From: JAWPMT01 sp965601475
Lineage (GTDB): Bacteria > Bacteroidota > Bacteroidia > Cytophagales > Cyclobacteriaceae
NCBI GenBank assembly: GCA_965601475.1
Contig: OZ271832.1
Coordinates: forward strand, 2,170,001 to 2,234,000
Direction of reading: 5' to 3'
Length of the DNA stretch: 64,000 bases
Below, one piece after another: positions 1-9,793 of this stretch. The position numbers and the translations under genes are program-made. The notes beneath the pieces are model-generated. The model was given only the letters and a program-made list of their open reading frames with translations, was not told the origin of the DNA and ran no database searches. The stretch's first letter is position 1. The number at the start of each line of letters is the position of its first letter.

Positions 1-2
1 AA

Positions 3-3000
3 AGGCTAAAGTTGCTCCAATCAGAATTCAAGAAAACATTGGCAAAGGGGTTCCCGAAAGAAAGCGTCTACAACTTGTCTGATGATTTGATTCAGCTGAA
101 TTACCGACTCATGGATGCCAATCTCAGCACTATCGAAACAAGTGTAAACAAACTGCTTGGCTACAGCAGCATACCAGAAAAGCATGCCTATAGAATTGAA
201 CTCCTCGAGTTTGCTACCGAAATAGGCTTGCTGCAGGGAGCACATAAGAATACGGAGACCTACCTCGGCGGTGTCCTGGAAATCAAAGAACATCTCTATG
301 GCCCGGAGACCCCCAACTATCACATGACCAAAATTCAGCTGGCCAACTATTACGTCGACTACAGTGATAAATTCGATGAAGCGGAAGAGATCTACGAACG
401 CAGCTATAACGAAATCGTCAAACCGGAGATCCATGAGGGCCATGTACAGTACCTCAATATCCTCAACCACCTCGCCTCCTACTATCAGGAAACTGACCAA
501 TATGATAGAGCCAGCGAAACGCTTGGTGAAGCATTGTTAAATGCCCGAAAGAAATATGACAACAAAGACATTGCCTACGGTCTTGAATTGGAACAAATAG
601 CTTCATTACAGATCAAAATAGGACAATACGAAAACGCAAGCGACAACCTAAAGGAAGCGATTTCCATTTTCAGAGCATTGAAAACGGATCAGTCATTTAC
701 TGCAACCGGACAGGCGTTGATTACCGAGGCTTCGCTACTGGGAATCAAAGGAGAGTATGATGAAGCCGAGGCCAATATCAACGAGGCCGAAAGACAATTT
801 GAAAAGGGGGTACTTCGGACCAGTTTTGGGTTAGATACCGAACAGAAATTGGCTGCTTTGTACTTGAAACTCGGTCGATTGGCGGAGGCAGAATTGTTGC
901 TGGGAGAAACCATCCGATCCAAGCAAAATCAATTCGGCAACAATAGCCGCCATCTCAATGAACCCCTCATCATACAATCAGAACTACACCTCACAAAAGG
1001 TAATTATGCCGAAGCTGAGAACGCAGCGAGAAGGGCCAACACACTCTCACGGGATATCTTCGGAGAGGAATCAACGAAGGTGGTGCCTTCCATGTTGAGG
1101 CTGGCAGATGTATACAATACCATCGGTGATTTTGACAAATCAGAGTCTCTGGTGACCAATGCCATCACCATACAGAAGTCTCAATTCGGTGCTGAACATG
1201 TGGATGTAGCAAAATCGACAGCCACGCTGGCGCTGATCAAATTCTTGAAAAATAAACCTACTGAAGAGGTTGAATCCCTGTTTTCTGAGGCACAAAAGAC
1301 CATCGGTGCCAAGCTGGGGACCAGCAGCCCCGCATATGCGGAGGTACTGAAGAACATTGCCATCGTCAATATTTCCTCTGGACAATACAACCAGGCATTC
1401 ACATATCTGGATGATGCCGGCAGGATATGGAAGGACAAAATCGGTCGAAGAAACAACATCAATGCTGCGACGGTCAATGTCCTAAAGGGCGATATCTTCT
1501 ATAGACAAAAGCGCTATGCCAGGGCGGAGAAGTATTATGAAGACGCAAGCAAGCAATTCAGAAAATTCTTCAGTGAAAACCACCCTGAATATGTAAAGGT
1601 GCAATCCAAGCTCTCGAAGACCTACTTCATGCAAGGCAACTGGTCCAAAGCGCAGGATCGCATGGAAGAAGTGCTGGCCAACTACGAGGCCTTCATCGCC
1701 AAGTACTTTCCTGCACTTTCGGAGCGTGAAAAGGCCAAATTCTGGAACACCATCAAGCCGGACTACGAATTCTACAATTCCCTGATCATTAGCAAGAATC
1801 GCAAACCGAAGTATGTAGGTCAATTATTCAACAATGCACTCCTGACTAAGGCCCTACTACTCAATTCCTCGATCAAGATCAGGCAAAGGATCAACAACAG
1901 TGATGACGAAGAACTCAAATCCTTGTATGGCAAGTGGATAGATAAAAAAGAACTACTCACAGCCGCCCTTTCCATGAGTGCCCAGCAACTTGAAGAAAAC
2001 AACATCAATCCAAGTAGTCTGACCAACGAAGTTGAGCTGATTGAAAAAGAGTTGAGTGTGAAGTCTGAGATTTTTGGGCTGGAGGTAGATGCTAAGCCTG
2101 TGACCTGGGAGGATGTCCAGGGCTCTTTGAAGGAAAATGAAGTGGCAATGGAAATGGTCCGATTCCGCGTCTTTGATCACACTTTTGGCGATTCGATTGT
2201 CTATGCGATGCTGTATATCTCGGGAGAGAAGAATGCAAAACCTAGTGCAATCCTCCTCAACAATGGAGATGAATTAGAATCACGGTATTTGAAGTACTAT
2301 CGGAACGCCATCAAATTCAAATTGCAAGACAACTTCTCCTATCACCAGTTCTGGCGACCTATTGTCGAAGAACTCGGCACAATTGCCACCCTCTACCTTT
2401 CACCGGATGGTGTGTACAACCAGATCAACCTCGAAGCGATCCCCACCCCGGATGGCAAGTATGTCCTGGACAATTCCAATATCATACTCCTCAGCAACAC
2501 CAAGGACCTCTACAAAAATCGGGTGACCACCAGGTCTGTCACCGAAAAGCAAGTAGCCATGATGTTTGGTAACCCGACATTCTATGTCGATACCGAACCC
2601 GGATTGCCCGTAGAGAACTCCGGTATCACCAGAGCCACGGCAGAAGTGGTGAGTCCACTGCCAGGTACAGAGAAGGAAGTACGTGAACTCAAGCAATACC
2701 TGGGTGACCGTGGATGGGAAATCGACGACTACACAGAAAACAATGCCACAGAACCAGCGATCAAAGCCGTTTCTAACCCCAAAATATTTCATGTGGCCAC
2801 ACACGGTTTCTTCCAGGACGACCAATTGCAAGCCAGTGCGCTCGATCAGGAACTGCGTGAAAATGCCGCCTATGATAACCCACTCCTGAAAACTGGTCTA
2901 TTATTGACTGGCGCCGGAGATATTTTGAATGAAACCAAATTCAACTACAACATAGACAATGGTATACTCACCGCATATGAAGCTATGAACCTCAACCTGG

Positions 3001-3296
3001 ATCAGACGGATTTGGTGGTGCTCTCAGCATGTGAGACAGGGCTCGGTGAATTAGAGGCGGGTGAAGGCGTTTATGGCTTGCAGCGTGCGTTTCTTGTGGC
3101 TGGAGCCAAGACCATCATTATGAGCCTCTTCAAGGTGTCGGACGATGCCACCCAGCAATTGATGGTCAAGTTTTACCGAAAATGGCTGGAGACCGGCAAC
3201 AAACGTCAGTCCTTCATTGACGCCAAGAAAGAGATCAGAAATGAATTTCGTGATCCCATCTACTGGGGACCCTTCATTATGATTGGGCTGGAGTAA
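3..3296 (+). CDS. TPR-CHAT protein (5' end outside window)
   Basis: Large protein with tetratricopeptide-like helical repeats over roughly the first 600 residues and a C-terminal CHAT (caspase-HetF-associated) domain from about residue 790 to the end. Numbering is from the TTG at position 12. The catalytic pair is visible: His931 in VATHGFF and Cys1007 in LSACETGLG, so the protease-like domain looks intact. The frame is open to the window edge with no convincing start, so the gene probably begins upstream. CHAT proteins are clan CD cysteine peptidases, often in conflict or cell-death systems, but in Bacteroidota many are uncharacterised single genes. A CHASE2/FecR-like pair, a combination I associate with CHAT genes, lies about 19 kb away. 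Confidence 0.9.
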   Translation, partial: RLKLLQSEFKKTLAKGFPKESVYNLSDDLIQLNYRLMDANLSTIETSVNKLLGYSSIPEKHAYRIELLEFATEIGLLQGAHKNTETYLGGVLEIKEHLYGPETPNYHMTKIQLANYYVDYSDKFDEAEEIYERSYNEIVKPEIHEGHVQYLNILNHLASYYQETDQYDRASETLGEALLNARKKYDNKDIAYGLELEQIASLQIKIGQYENASDNLKEAISIFRALKTDQSFTATGQALITEASLLGIKGEYDEAEANINEAERQFEKGVLRTSFGLDTEQKLAALYLKLGRLAEAELLLGETIRSKQNQFGNNSRHLNEPLIIQSELHLTKGNYAEAENAARRANTLSRDIFGEESTKVVPSMLRLADVYNTIGDFDKSESLVTNAITIQKSQFGAEHVDVAKSTATLALIKFLKNKPTEEVESLFSEAQKTIGAKLGTSSPAYAEVLKNIAIVNISSGQYNQAFTYLDDAGRIWKDKIGRRNNINAATVNVLKGDIFYRQKRYARAEKYYEDASKQFRKFFSENHPEYVKVQSKLSKTYFMQGNWSKAQDRMEEVLANYEAFIAKYFPALSEREKAKFWNTIKPDYEFYNSLIISKNRKPKYVGQLFNNALLTKALLLNSSIKIRQRINNSDDEELKSLYGKWIDKKELLTAALSMSAQQLEENNINPSSLTNEVELIEKELSVKSEIFGLEVDAKPVTWEDVQGSLKENEVAMEMVRFRVFDHTFGDSIVYAMLYISGEKNAKPSAILLNNGDELESRYLKYYRNAIKFKLQDNFSYHQFWRPIVEELGTIATLYLSPDGVYNQINLEAIPTPDGKYVLDNSNIILLSNTKDLYKNRVTTRSVTEKQVAMMFGNPTFYVDTEPGLPVENSGITRATAEVVSPLPGTEKEVRELKQYLGDRGWEIDDYTENNATEPAIKAVSNPKIFHVATHGFFQDDQLQASALDQELRENAAYDNPLLKTGLLLTGAGDILNETKFNYNIDNGILTAYEAMNLNLDQTDLVVLSACETGLGELEAGEGVYGLQRAFLVAGAKTIIMSLFKVSDDATQQLMVKFYRKWLETGNKRQSFIDAKKEIRNEFRDPIYWGPFIMIGLE

Positions 3297-3500
3297 CCAT
3301 TTTGGACAAGGAACCACGTAAGCATTTGTAAGCTCAGGCAAGCAGTCAGTAATAGTATATTCGGGTCGTTAGTTGGCTTCCTGATCACTCGACAGCCAAT
3401 CACTCTCAATATTCGACACCTCATCGAATAATAATTGGGTTTTTATCGGAGGACAGATATTCTGCTTAATTTAAGTTGCTAAACCAAAGACCACTATTGC

Positions 3501-6500
3501 ATGAAAACACTGCCAGCAATTTTTGTGGCTTTTCTATGTGTCCACCTGGCATTTGGCCAGCAAACGATCCGCGGAAAAGTCACCGAACCAGGAGACGATT
3601 TCGGTCTCTCGGGTATCACCGTGACGGTCAAAGGGACCAGCATCAGCACCCTGACTGATATATATGGTGAATTTCAGATTGACGTACCTGAAGATGCGTC
3701 GGTCCTTGTTTTTTCCGGAACCGGATTTGGTACGCAGGAGGTTGAAATTGGAAGCCAGACGACCATTAACCTCACTATGCAAACTGCCATTGCATCTGAT
3801 GCTGATGAAATCTCCGTAGGCTTCGGAACGCAATCCAAGTCGGAGATCACCAGCAGCATTTTTCAGGTGAGCGCCGACGACTTTGACGAGCAGCCAGTCA
3901 TTGACCTGGAGCAGGCCAACCAAGGTAGGGCTACAGGTCTCTTTGTTCAAAATAATGGTGGCAAGCTGGGAGAAGGCACCTCAGTGAGGGTCAGAGGAGG
4001 GTCATCCCTTTCAGGCACCAATGACCCCCTCTATGTGGTCGATGGTGTACCATTGAGCTCCGGAAGTCAGTCAGACATCAATCCCAGTACCATTGCGTCG
4101 ATTGAAGTACTCAAAGATGCTTCGGCCTCTGCCATTTATGGATCCCGAGCTGCAAATGGTGTCGTACTGATTACCACAAAAACCGGGCAATCCGGCAAGC
4201 CCAAGATTGACTTTGACTATCAGTTTGGGATCAGCCAGACACCCAAGACACTGGATGTCTATTCACCTGCCGAATACAATGCCCAGACCCTGGAGTTTGG
4301 TTTGAGAGATGTGCTTCCCGAATTGGAGTTGCTGGCGTTCCTTGGGGTACCCGGGGCTTTTGCCCAGCTCCTCGATGTGGAAGATGCGCTAGCCGAGGGT
4401 TCCGCAGAGAACTATCGCAACTGGGCTGAAGCCGGTGAAATTACGTTGGCGAATGGAACAACGATTCCGCTGTCCAATGCCGCAGACAATACCGTTTTCC
4501 AGCTTATCGGCAGAACACTGGATTCGCTTACTTTCGATACTGACTGGCAAGACGAGGTATTCCGCAATGCTGCTTCACATCGTGCCAACCTCAATATTTC
4601 CGGAGGGTCCGGCACCATGGACTATTACGGTGGATTGTCATTCACCGATCAGGAAGGCATTTTGATTGGCAACGATTATCAACGTTTCAACGCTCGTTTG
4701 AACCTCAACAACGATTTCACCTCGGCTTTCTCTGCCAACCTCAGTCTCAACTATGCCTACACCGACGACAACCGTCTGAACGAAGACCAGGACCTGGGCT
4801 CACCACTTCAGGCCATTGTTCTACCTGCCTCAGATGGTTTCGATCCTGCCAACAACTATATGCTCAACGTCCGAAGCCTGGAATACAACCCATTGACTGA
4901 GATTAACTTCTCCGACAACATCGCCACTGGTAACAGCATCATTGGTAACCTGGGGCTGAAGTATGAAGTGAATGATAACCTTTCTTTCAATGTGGACGGA
5001 GGCATCGACTATTTCCAATTGGACGAGGAAAGACGACAAGGCCCCGAGACCCTGGAAGGACGGGGCACGGGCTTCTCAAGACTGACCAATACAACAGTCA
5101 ACAATGCAGTGGTCAATGGCTATGGCAACTACAGTACAGAGCTTGGCGGCAACAAGTTTTCCGTGTTGCTGGGCACCTCCTATCAGACCACCACGACGGA
5201 GACGGATTTCCGCTCGGCTCGGGTCAACTCCATCGCCACATTGGAATCCCTTCCGGAAACGGATCCGTCCTTGCTGAACGTTCCCATTCCGGATTCAAGA
5301 TTTGCCTTCCTGTCCTTCTACACACGGATCAACTACAACATTGAGAATAAATATATTTTCCAATTGAGTGGACGAGCTGATGGATCATCAAGGTTCAGCG
5401 AAGACAACCGAATCGGCTATTTTCCGGCAGTTTCTGCTGGTTGGAACATCCACCAGGAAGACTTCTTCACCAGTAATGCTTTCAGTACACTGAAGTTCAA
5501 AGCGAGCTTTGGTCTGGTGGGCACTACGCCCGATGAGGATTTCCTATACCGAAGGAACTACTTCAATGTGCGCTACGGCGGAGCCGGTGAAGAAGGTGTA
5601 AGGCTCTCCAACCTCCCCAATGCCGACCTGAAGTGGGAGACCACGGCACAGACTGACATCGGATTGGATGTCGGCCTCTTCTCGGACAGGGTTTACCTAA
5701 CGGCCAACTACTATATCAAGAGCACCTCGGACCTGCTCTTTCCGGTACCAGTTACCCAGACAAGTGGCTTTTCCTTTATTCTACAAAACATCGGAAGTCT
5801 GGAAAATCGGGGATTCGAATTCAGCCTCAGCAGTCTGAACGTACAGCAGGGAGACTTCTCCTGGCGAACGGATTTCAACATATCATTCAATGAAAATGAG
5901 GTGACCGACCTGGGTGGCAACCGTTTGATCGTAGGGGTGAGTTCATTCCAGGAAAATCAACCCTCCGGCGTCTTTTTCACCCGGCAGTTCGTAGGAGTAG
6001 ATCCCCAAACGGGGGCGTCACTTTATGATGATGGCAATGGAGGCACGACGGACGACTGGGAAGCGGCGCCGCGGATGGCGGGTGGTGATCCAAATCCGGA
6101 CTTCTTCGGGGGCCTGGCGAATACGGTCACCTGGAAAACGCTCGAACTTAATTTCCTGTTTCAGTTTGTCCAGGGCGTAGACATCTACAACGCCACGAGT
6201 GAATTCCTGGCCAATAGTGGCATTCTCAACCTCAATCAACGATCTGACCAACTTGATCGGTGGTACAAACCTGGGGATGAGGCACCAAACCCGGCGCTCA
6301 ATCCATTTCAGGAGAACACCTTCCCAAGTTCGCGGTTCATTGAGGACGGCAGCTATATCCGGCTGAAGACCGTGACACTTACTTATACCTTCAGTGATGA
6401 ATTTGTATCCAACCTCAACCTGGGTTACTTCAAATTCTACATCGGCGGGCAAAACCTGTTTACCATTACCGACTACAGCGGTTACGATCCCGATGTCAAC

Positions 6501-6611
6501 TACGTCGATCCCAACTTCGGTACGATCGAACGGAATATCAGTCGTGGCATCGACAATTTCACGGCACCACAAGCCAGGGCATTCATCACAGGCATAAAAA
6601 TTGGATTTTGA
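3501..6611 (+). CDS. SusC/RagA-family TonB-dependent outer membrane receptor
   Basis: TonB-linked outer membrane transporter of about 1036 residues, the usual SusC length. A signal peptide (residues 1-19) precedes a carboxypeptidase-regulatory-like domain (about 22-95). The plug follows with the family motifs VRVRGGSSLSGTNDPLYVVDGVPL-type around residue 165 and AIYGSRAANGVVLITTK-type around residue 215, then a long beta-barrel ending in an aromatic residue. The SusD partner starts one base after its stop, so the two are co-translated. The substrate cannot be read from sequence: no glycoside hydrolase or peptidase gene sits beside it, so peptide, glycan or other nutrient uptake are all possible. 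Confidence 0.95.
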   Translation: MKTLPAIFVAFLCVHLAFGQQTIRGKVTEPGDDFGLSGITVTVKGTSISTLTDIYGEFQIDVPEDASVLVFSGTGFGTQEVEIGSQTTINLTMQTAIASDADEISVGFGTQSKSEITSSIFQVSADDFDEQPVIDLEQANQGRATGLFVQNNGGKLGEGTSVRVRGGSSLSGTNDPLYVVDGVPLSSGSQSDINPSTIASIEVLKDASASAIYGSRAANGVVLITTKTGQSGKPKIDFDYQFGISQTPKTLDVYSPAEYNAQTLEFGLRDVLPELELLAFLGVPGAFAQLLDVEDALAEGSAENYRNWAEAGEITLANGTTIPLSNAADNTVFQLIGRTLDSLTFDTDWQDEVFRNAASHRANLNISGGSGTMDYYGGLSFTDQEGILIGNDYQRFNARLNLNNDFTSAFSANLSLNYAYTDDNRLNEDQDLGSPLQAIVLPASDGFDPANNYMLNVRSLEYNPLTEINFSDNIATGNSIIGNLGLKYEVNDNLSFNVDGGIDYFQLDEERRQGPETLEGRGTGFSRLTNTTVNNAVVNGYGNYSTELGGNKFSVLLGTSYQTTTTETDFRSARVNSIATLESLPETDPSLLNVPIPDSRFAFLSFYTRINYNIENKYIFQLSGRADGSSRFSEDNRIGYFPAVSAGWNIHQEDFFTSNAFSTLKFKASFGLVGTTPDEDFLYRRNYFNVRYGGAGEEGVRLSNLPNADLKWETTAQTDIGLDVGLFSDRVYLTANYYIKSTSDLLFPVPVTQTSGFSFILQNIGSLENRGFEFSLSSLNVQQGDFSWRTDFNISFNENEVTDLGGNRLIVGVSSFQENQPSGVFFTRQFVGVDPQTGASLYDDGNGGTTDDWEAAPRMAGGDPNPDFFGGLANTVTWKTLELNFLFQFVQGVDIYNATSEFLANSGILNLNQRSDQLDRWYKPGDEAPNPALNPFQENTFPSSRFIEDGSYIRLKTVTLTYTFSDEFVSNLNLGYFKFYIGGQNLFTITDYSGYDPDVNYVDPNFGTIERNISRGIDNFTAPQARAFITGIKIGF

Positions 6612-6612
6612 C

Positions 6613-8103
6613 ATGAAGACTTTTAGGATATTACCCATACTCATGATTTTGCTCCTGGGAAATGCCTGCGAGCAAGTTTTGGACATTGATGCCGATGGCA
6701 CCATCAGTGGTGACGTACTCGTCGACAATGCCAGCATCGACCAAGCCTTAATTGGCGCTTACTACAGTTTTGGAGGTATCGCCGATGGTAACGATGGCGG
6801 GGAATTGCTAGGTGGTGACTTCGTACTGATGACTACGCTACTGGCACACTCTAGCGACAACGACATCAGCTGGGATGATGTCAATGGCCCGGCTTTTTCG
6901 GATTTCATTGACAAGGATATCCAGATTACCAATACCCGGGTGGAGGCCAACTGGCGCCGAGCGTATGAGGTGATCAATACGGTCAATACCATACTTGCCA
7001 ATATTGAGCGGGTGTCGGGTCAGGACAGGGAACGGATCAATGGAGAAGCACTGGCAATTCGCGGGATTCTGTACTTTGAAATGGCCAGGCTTTGGGCTCC
7101 TCAATACACGGAGACCAACCCGACATCTCAGCTTGCCGTACCCATCTTATTGGAGCCGATCAATGATATCTCCGAAATCCAGACCCCTACAATCGCCACG
7201 CTACAGCAAGTCTACGATCGTGCCGAGGATGACCTGACACTTGCAGCCAACCTGTTAAGCACCTTTGGCACCAATGGTACCCGGTTGTCGCAATATGCGT
7301 GCTGGGCTTACCTGGCCAGACTCAACCTACAAAAGGGCCTTTTCAGTGAAGCCTTCACCTTCGCCAATGACGTGATACAATCAGGTGCATTCACCCTCGT
7401 CTCCTCTCCGCTTGATGCTTTTGGCAATACGTCCAACACCACTGAAGATATTTTTGCCATCCAGCAGTCACTTTCCAATACGGCAGGGGATATCACCACC
7501 GGTACGGGCATTGTGAACTACTTTGCCAGCCTGGGACAAAGTGGCGTAGGCGCTGCACGGATATTGCTAAGCTCGTTCAACTCCACGGTCATCGAAAACA
7601 GCCCTTTCTACCAGCCGATAGATCTCCGGGCCTCGGTTACCATCGATGCGGATCGCAATACACCTGCGAGCAGCATTAACACCGCGTTTTACAACAATGT
7701 CCAAAATGCGAGCCCGGAAATCCTATCTTCCAGCAAGTGGCTAAGAGGAGATCAGGTACTGCCAGTGGTAAGGCTCGCAGAGATGCATCTGATACGAGCA
7801 GAGACGCTGTTCGAGGAAAATCCCCTGGTCATTAATGACCTGGCATTGGATGACCTCAATGCCATTCGAACAAGGGCCGGACTGAGTGAACTGACGGCAC
7901 CGCTTTTCGTCAACAGTTTCGCTTTCTACGACAGCATTCAGCTTGAGCGGAGACGTGAACTGCTGTATGAAGGGCATCTCCTGCATGACTCCAAGCGATT
8001 GGGCAACAACATCGGCTCGGCACTGGCACCGATCGATGCCAATGCCGCCAGATTGATTCTACCCATTCCGCAATCCGAAACCGATACCGGCACCGGAGGG
8101 TGA
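6613..8103 (+). CDS. SusD/RagB-family nutrient-binding lipoprotein
   Basis: Surface lipoprotein lid of the preceding SusC. The ATG at 6613 gives a short signal sequence with lipobox LLGNAC; the TTG at 6601 would overlap the SusC stop and add only four residues. The body shows the SusD pattern of TPR-like helices: alternating NTILANIERV, RGILYFEMARLWAP and LNAIRTRAGL motifs, and a C-terminal LERRRELLYEGHLLHDSKRLG block. The end (LPIPQSETDTGTGG) is slightly shorter than usual SusD tails. A strong intrinsic terminator lies 27 bases downstream and closes the operon. Confidence 0.95.
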   Translation: MKTFRILPILMILLLGNACEQVLDIDADGTISGDVLVDNASIDQALIGAYYSFGGIADGNDGGELLGGDFVLMTTLLAHSSDNDISWDDVNGPAFSDFIDKDIQITNTRVEANWRRAYEVINTVNTILANIERVSGQDRERINGEALAIRGILYFEMARLWAPQYTETNPTSQLAVPILLEPINDISEIQTPTIATLQQVYDRAEDDLTLAANLLSTFGTNGTRLSQYACWAYLARLNLQKGLFSEAFTFANDVIQSGAFTLVSSPLDAFGNTSNTTEDIFAIQQSLSNTAGDITTGTGIVNYFASLGQSGVGAARILLSSFNSTVIENSPFYQPIDLRASVTIDADRNTPASSINTAFYNNVQNASPEILSSSKWLRGDQVLPVVRLAEMHLIRAETLFEENPLVINDLALDDLNAIRTRAGLSELTAPLFVNSFAFYDSIQLERRRELLYEGHLLHDSKRLGNNIGSALAPIDANAARLILPIPQSETDTGTGG

Positions 8104-8130
8104 CCACTGAGGAACTAAAAGAGATAAAGG

Positions 8131-8158
8131 CCGAAGCAGAGACGCTTCGGCTTTTTTT
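8131..8158 (+). terminator. Intrinsic terminator after susCD-like operon
   Basis: Perfect 7-bp stem CCGAAGC/GCTTCGG with a 6-base loop, followed directly by CTTTTTTT. It sits 27 bases after the SusD stop and terminates the + strand. Confidence 0.9.
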
Positions 8159-8300
8159 GTGGACCATTCCGCCTCAAGACCTCCAATGAGAACCGCTACC
8201 ACAGCTTTTTATCTCTGGGATGGATTTCTGTTGCCAGGAGTGGTAAGTTTGCAATCCAGTTTTGGGCACTTGTGCCTTCCTACATTCCTAGCTATTCAAA

Positions 8301-9755
8301 ATGTCACTTATGATTCGATCAAGCCTGGCGTTATTTCTTGCGGCATGTTATTCACTATGTCAGGGCCAAGCACCGTCATTTGATTTACCCACAGCTCCAT
8401 ACAATATCGGCACCGCCAAATACAGCGGTGACGAAAACGCATTCATCAACAATGCACTCTCCGGGGAATTGACCATGGCTTTTGGCGATGGTGGCACCAA
8501 GCTTTATACCACCTATTTCAATAGTATCGTCATTCATCAGTTCAATCTTGATGAACCGTACCAGGTAAATTCATTCTCAGGTAGCAGCCCGTCAGATTAT
8601 TATGATTCGAGTTTTGACGGGTTTGAATTGCTCTCCTTGTTCTTCACCCCTTCCGGTGACCGCCTATACGTGGGAGCTGGAGGCGGCAGGGCAGCCACCA
8701 TAGAATTACTCGGGCTAACTGTAGGTTATTACGACCTGGAAGAACCTTTCACCTTGCCGGAATCATTTAACAATCCGAAAGTTTCATTTGACTTTTTTGA
8801 CGCAGCAGGAAGAATCTTTGTTGACGACATCGCATTCAACCAGACGTTCACCAAGTTGTTCATAGCGCAAGACACTCCAATTCCAACATCCATTCACGAA
8901 GTCTCCATAAGCCCTGATCTTAGGTCAACTACCATAATCGACAGGTATCCTATTGAAGATTTGTTTTTCCTGAAATCAATCGTTTTCAGTGCGGATGGCA
9001 TGAGCCTCATTGCCGGTGGTGGCGAATCTATTGTTCAATATTCGCTGACTGCACCCTATACGTTAGAAGGGATGACGCTGCGGGACCGCTGGTCTATGCC
9101 CCAGGGCCTCAATCTTTCCATTGAAGATCTGGCTTTCAATGACGATGGCAAGAAATTATTTGTGGCAGACAGGGATGGCATCTACGAATTTAAGATTCAA
9201 CCCAATATCCAGGTAGCGGATACGACAGACTTCGTGTACGACGTGAGGGTGAGGGATGGAGAGGATGACGTGACTTTTGCGCTTCGTGGATCAGACGCCT
9301 CCAAGTTCAAAATAAACGATAGTGGAGTCATCACTTTTAGGTCAATTCCTGATTTTGACAACCCCTCAGATGAGGATGAAAATAACAGGTATGATATAAG
9401 GGTTACCGCCACCAGGGATAACATGACCAGGACAAAGCGTTTTGCTGTTTACGTCATTCAGGCAGAAGAGCAGCAAGAAATGGAAGAGGAGGAAGAAGAA
9501 GCTGTGATTCTTGCCAGCGATCGAGTAGCTCAAGGCTTCATCTACCCGAACCCTTCCTCAGATTTTATCATGACGGACAAAATAGCGGCGCCGGAGAATG
9601 GTCAGCTTACGATTCTGAATGCCACGGGTCAGGTGATGAAACATTTGTCGCAATTCCGGCCCGCCGTGGATGTATCGGACCTGAAGTCAGGGGTTTACTT
9701 TGTTCGGATGACCACGCCAAATGCCACATCCATTTTCAGATTTGTGAAGAATTAG
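8301..9755 (+). CDS. Secreted repeat protein with type IX secretion tail
   Basis: Signal peptide (MSLMIRSSLALFLAACYSLC), then about 270 residues of recurring LTPSGDRLYVGAG, FSADGMSLIAGGG and FNDDGKKLFVADRDG-like strands that read as a beta-propeller. A cadherin-like segment follows (about residues 305-395) with FALRGSDASKFKINDSGVITF. Next come an acidic linker (EEEEEEE) and a Por/type IX sorting domain starting YPNPSSDF and ending LKSGVYFVRM. The protein is therefore expected on the cell surface or released. It is separated from the SusCD operon by a terminator, so a link to that transporter is not shown. Confidence 0.85.
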   Translation: MSLMIRSSLALFLAACYSLCQGQAPSFDLPTAPYNIGTAKYSGDENAFINNALSGELTMAFGDGGTKLYTTYFNSIVIHQFNLDEPYQVNSFSGSSPSDYYDSSFDGFELLSLFFTPSGDRLYVGAGGGRAATIELLGLTVGYYDLEEPFTLPESFNNPKVSFDFFDAAGRIFVDDIAFNQTFTKLFIAQDTPIPTSIHEVSISPDLRSTTIIDRYPIEDLFFLKSIVFSADGMSLIAGGGESIVQYSLTAPYTLEGMTLRDRWSMPQGLNLSIEDLAFNDDGKKLFVADRDGIYEFKIQPNIQVADTTDFVYDVRVRDGEDDVTFALRGSDASKFKINDSGVITFRSIPDFDNPSDEDENNRYDIRVTATRDNMTRTKRFAVYVIQAEEQQEMEEEEEEAVILASDRVAQGFIYPNPSSDFIMTDKIAAPENGQLTILNATGQVMKHLSQFRPAVDVSDLKSGVYFVRMTTPNATSIFRFVKN

Positions 9756-9793
9756 TTTCAGGAATTTGCGGTTCCAGCAAAGTCTCCGGGATT

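Noticed and set aside
6018..6737. 239-residue antisense ORF across susC/susD
   Set aside because: Opposite-strand shadow of two well-supported genes.
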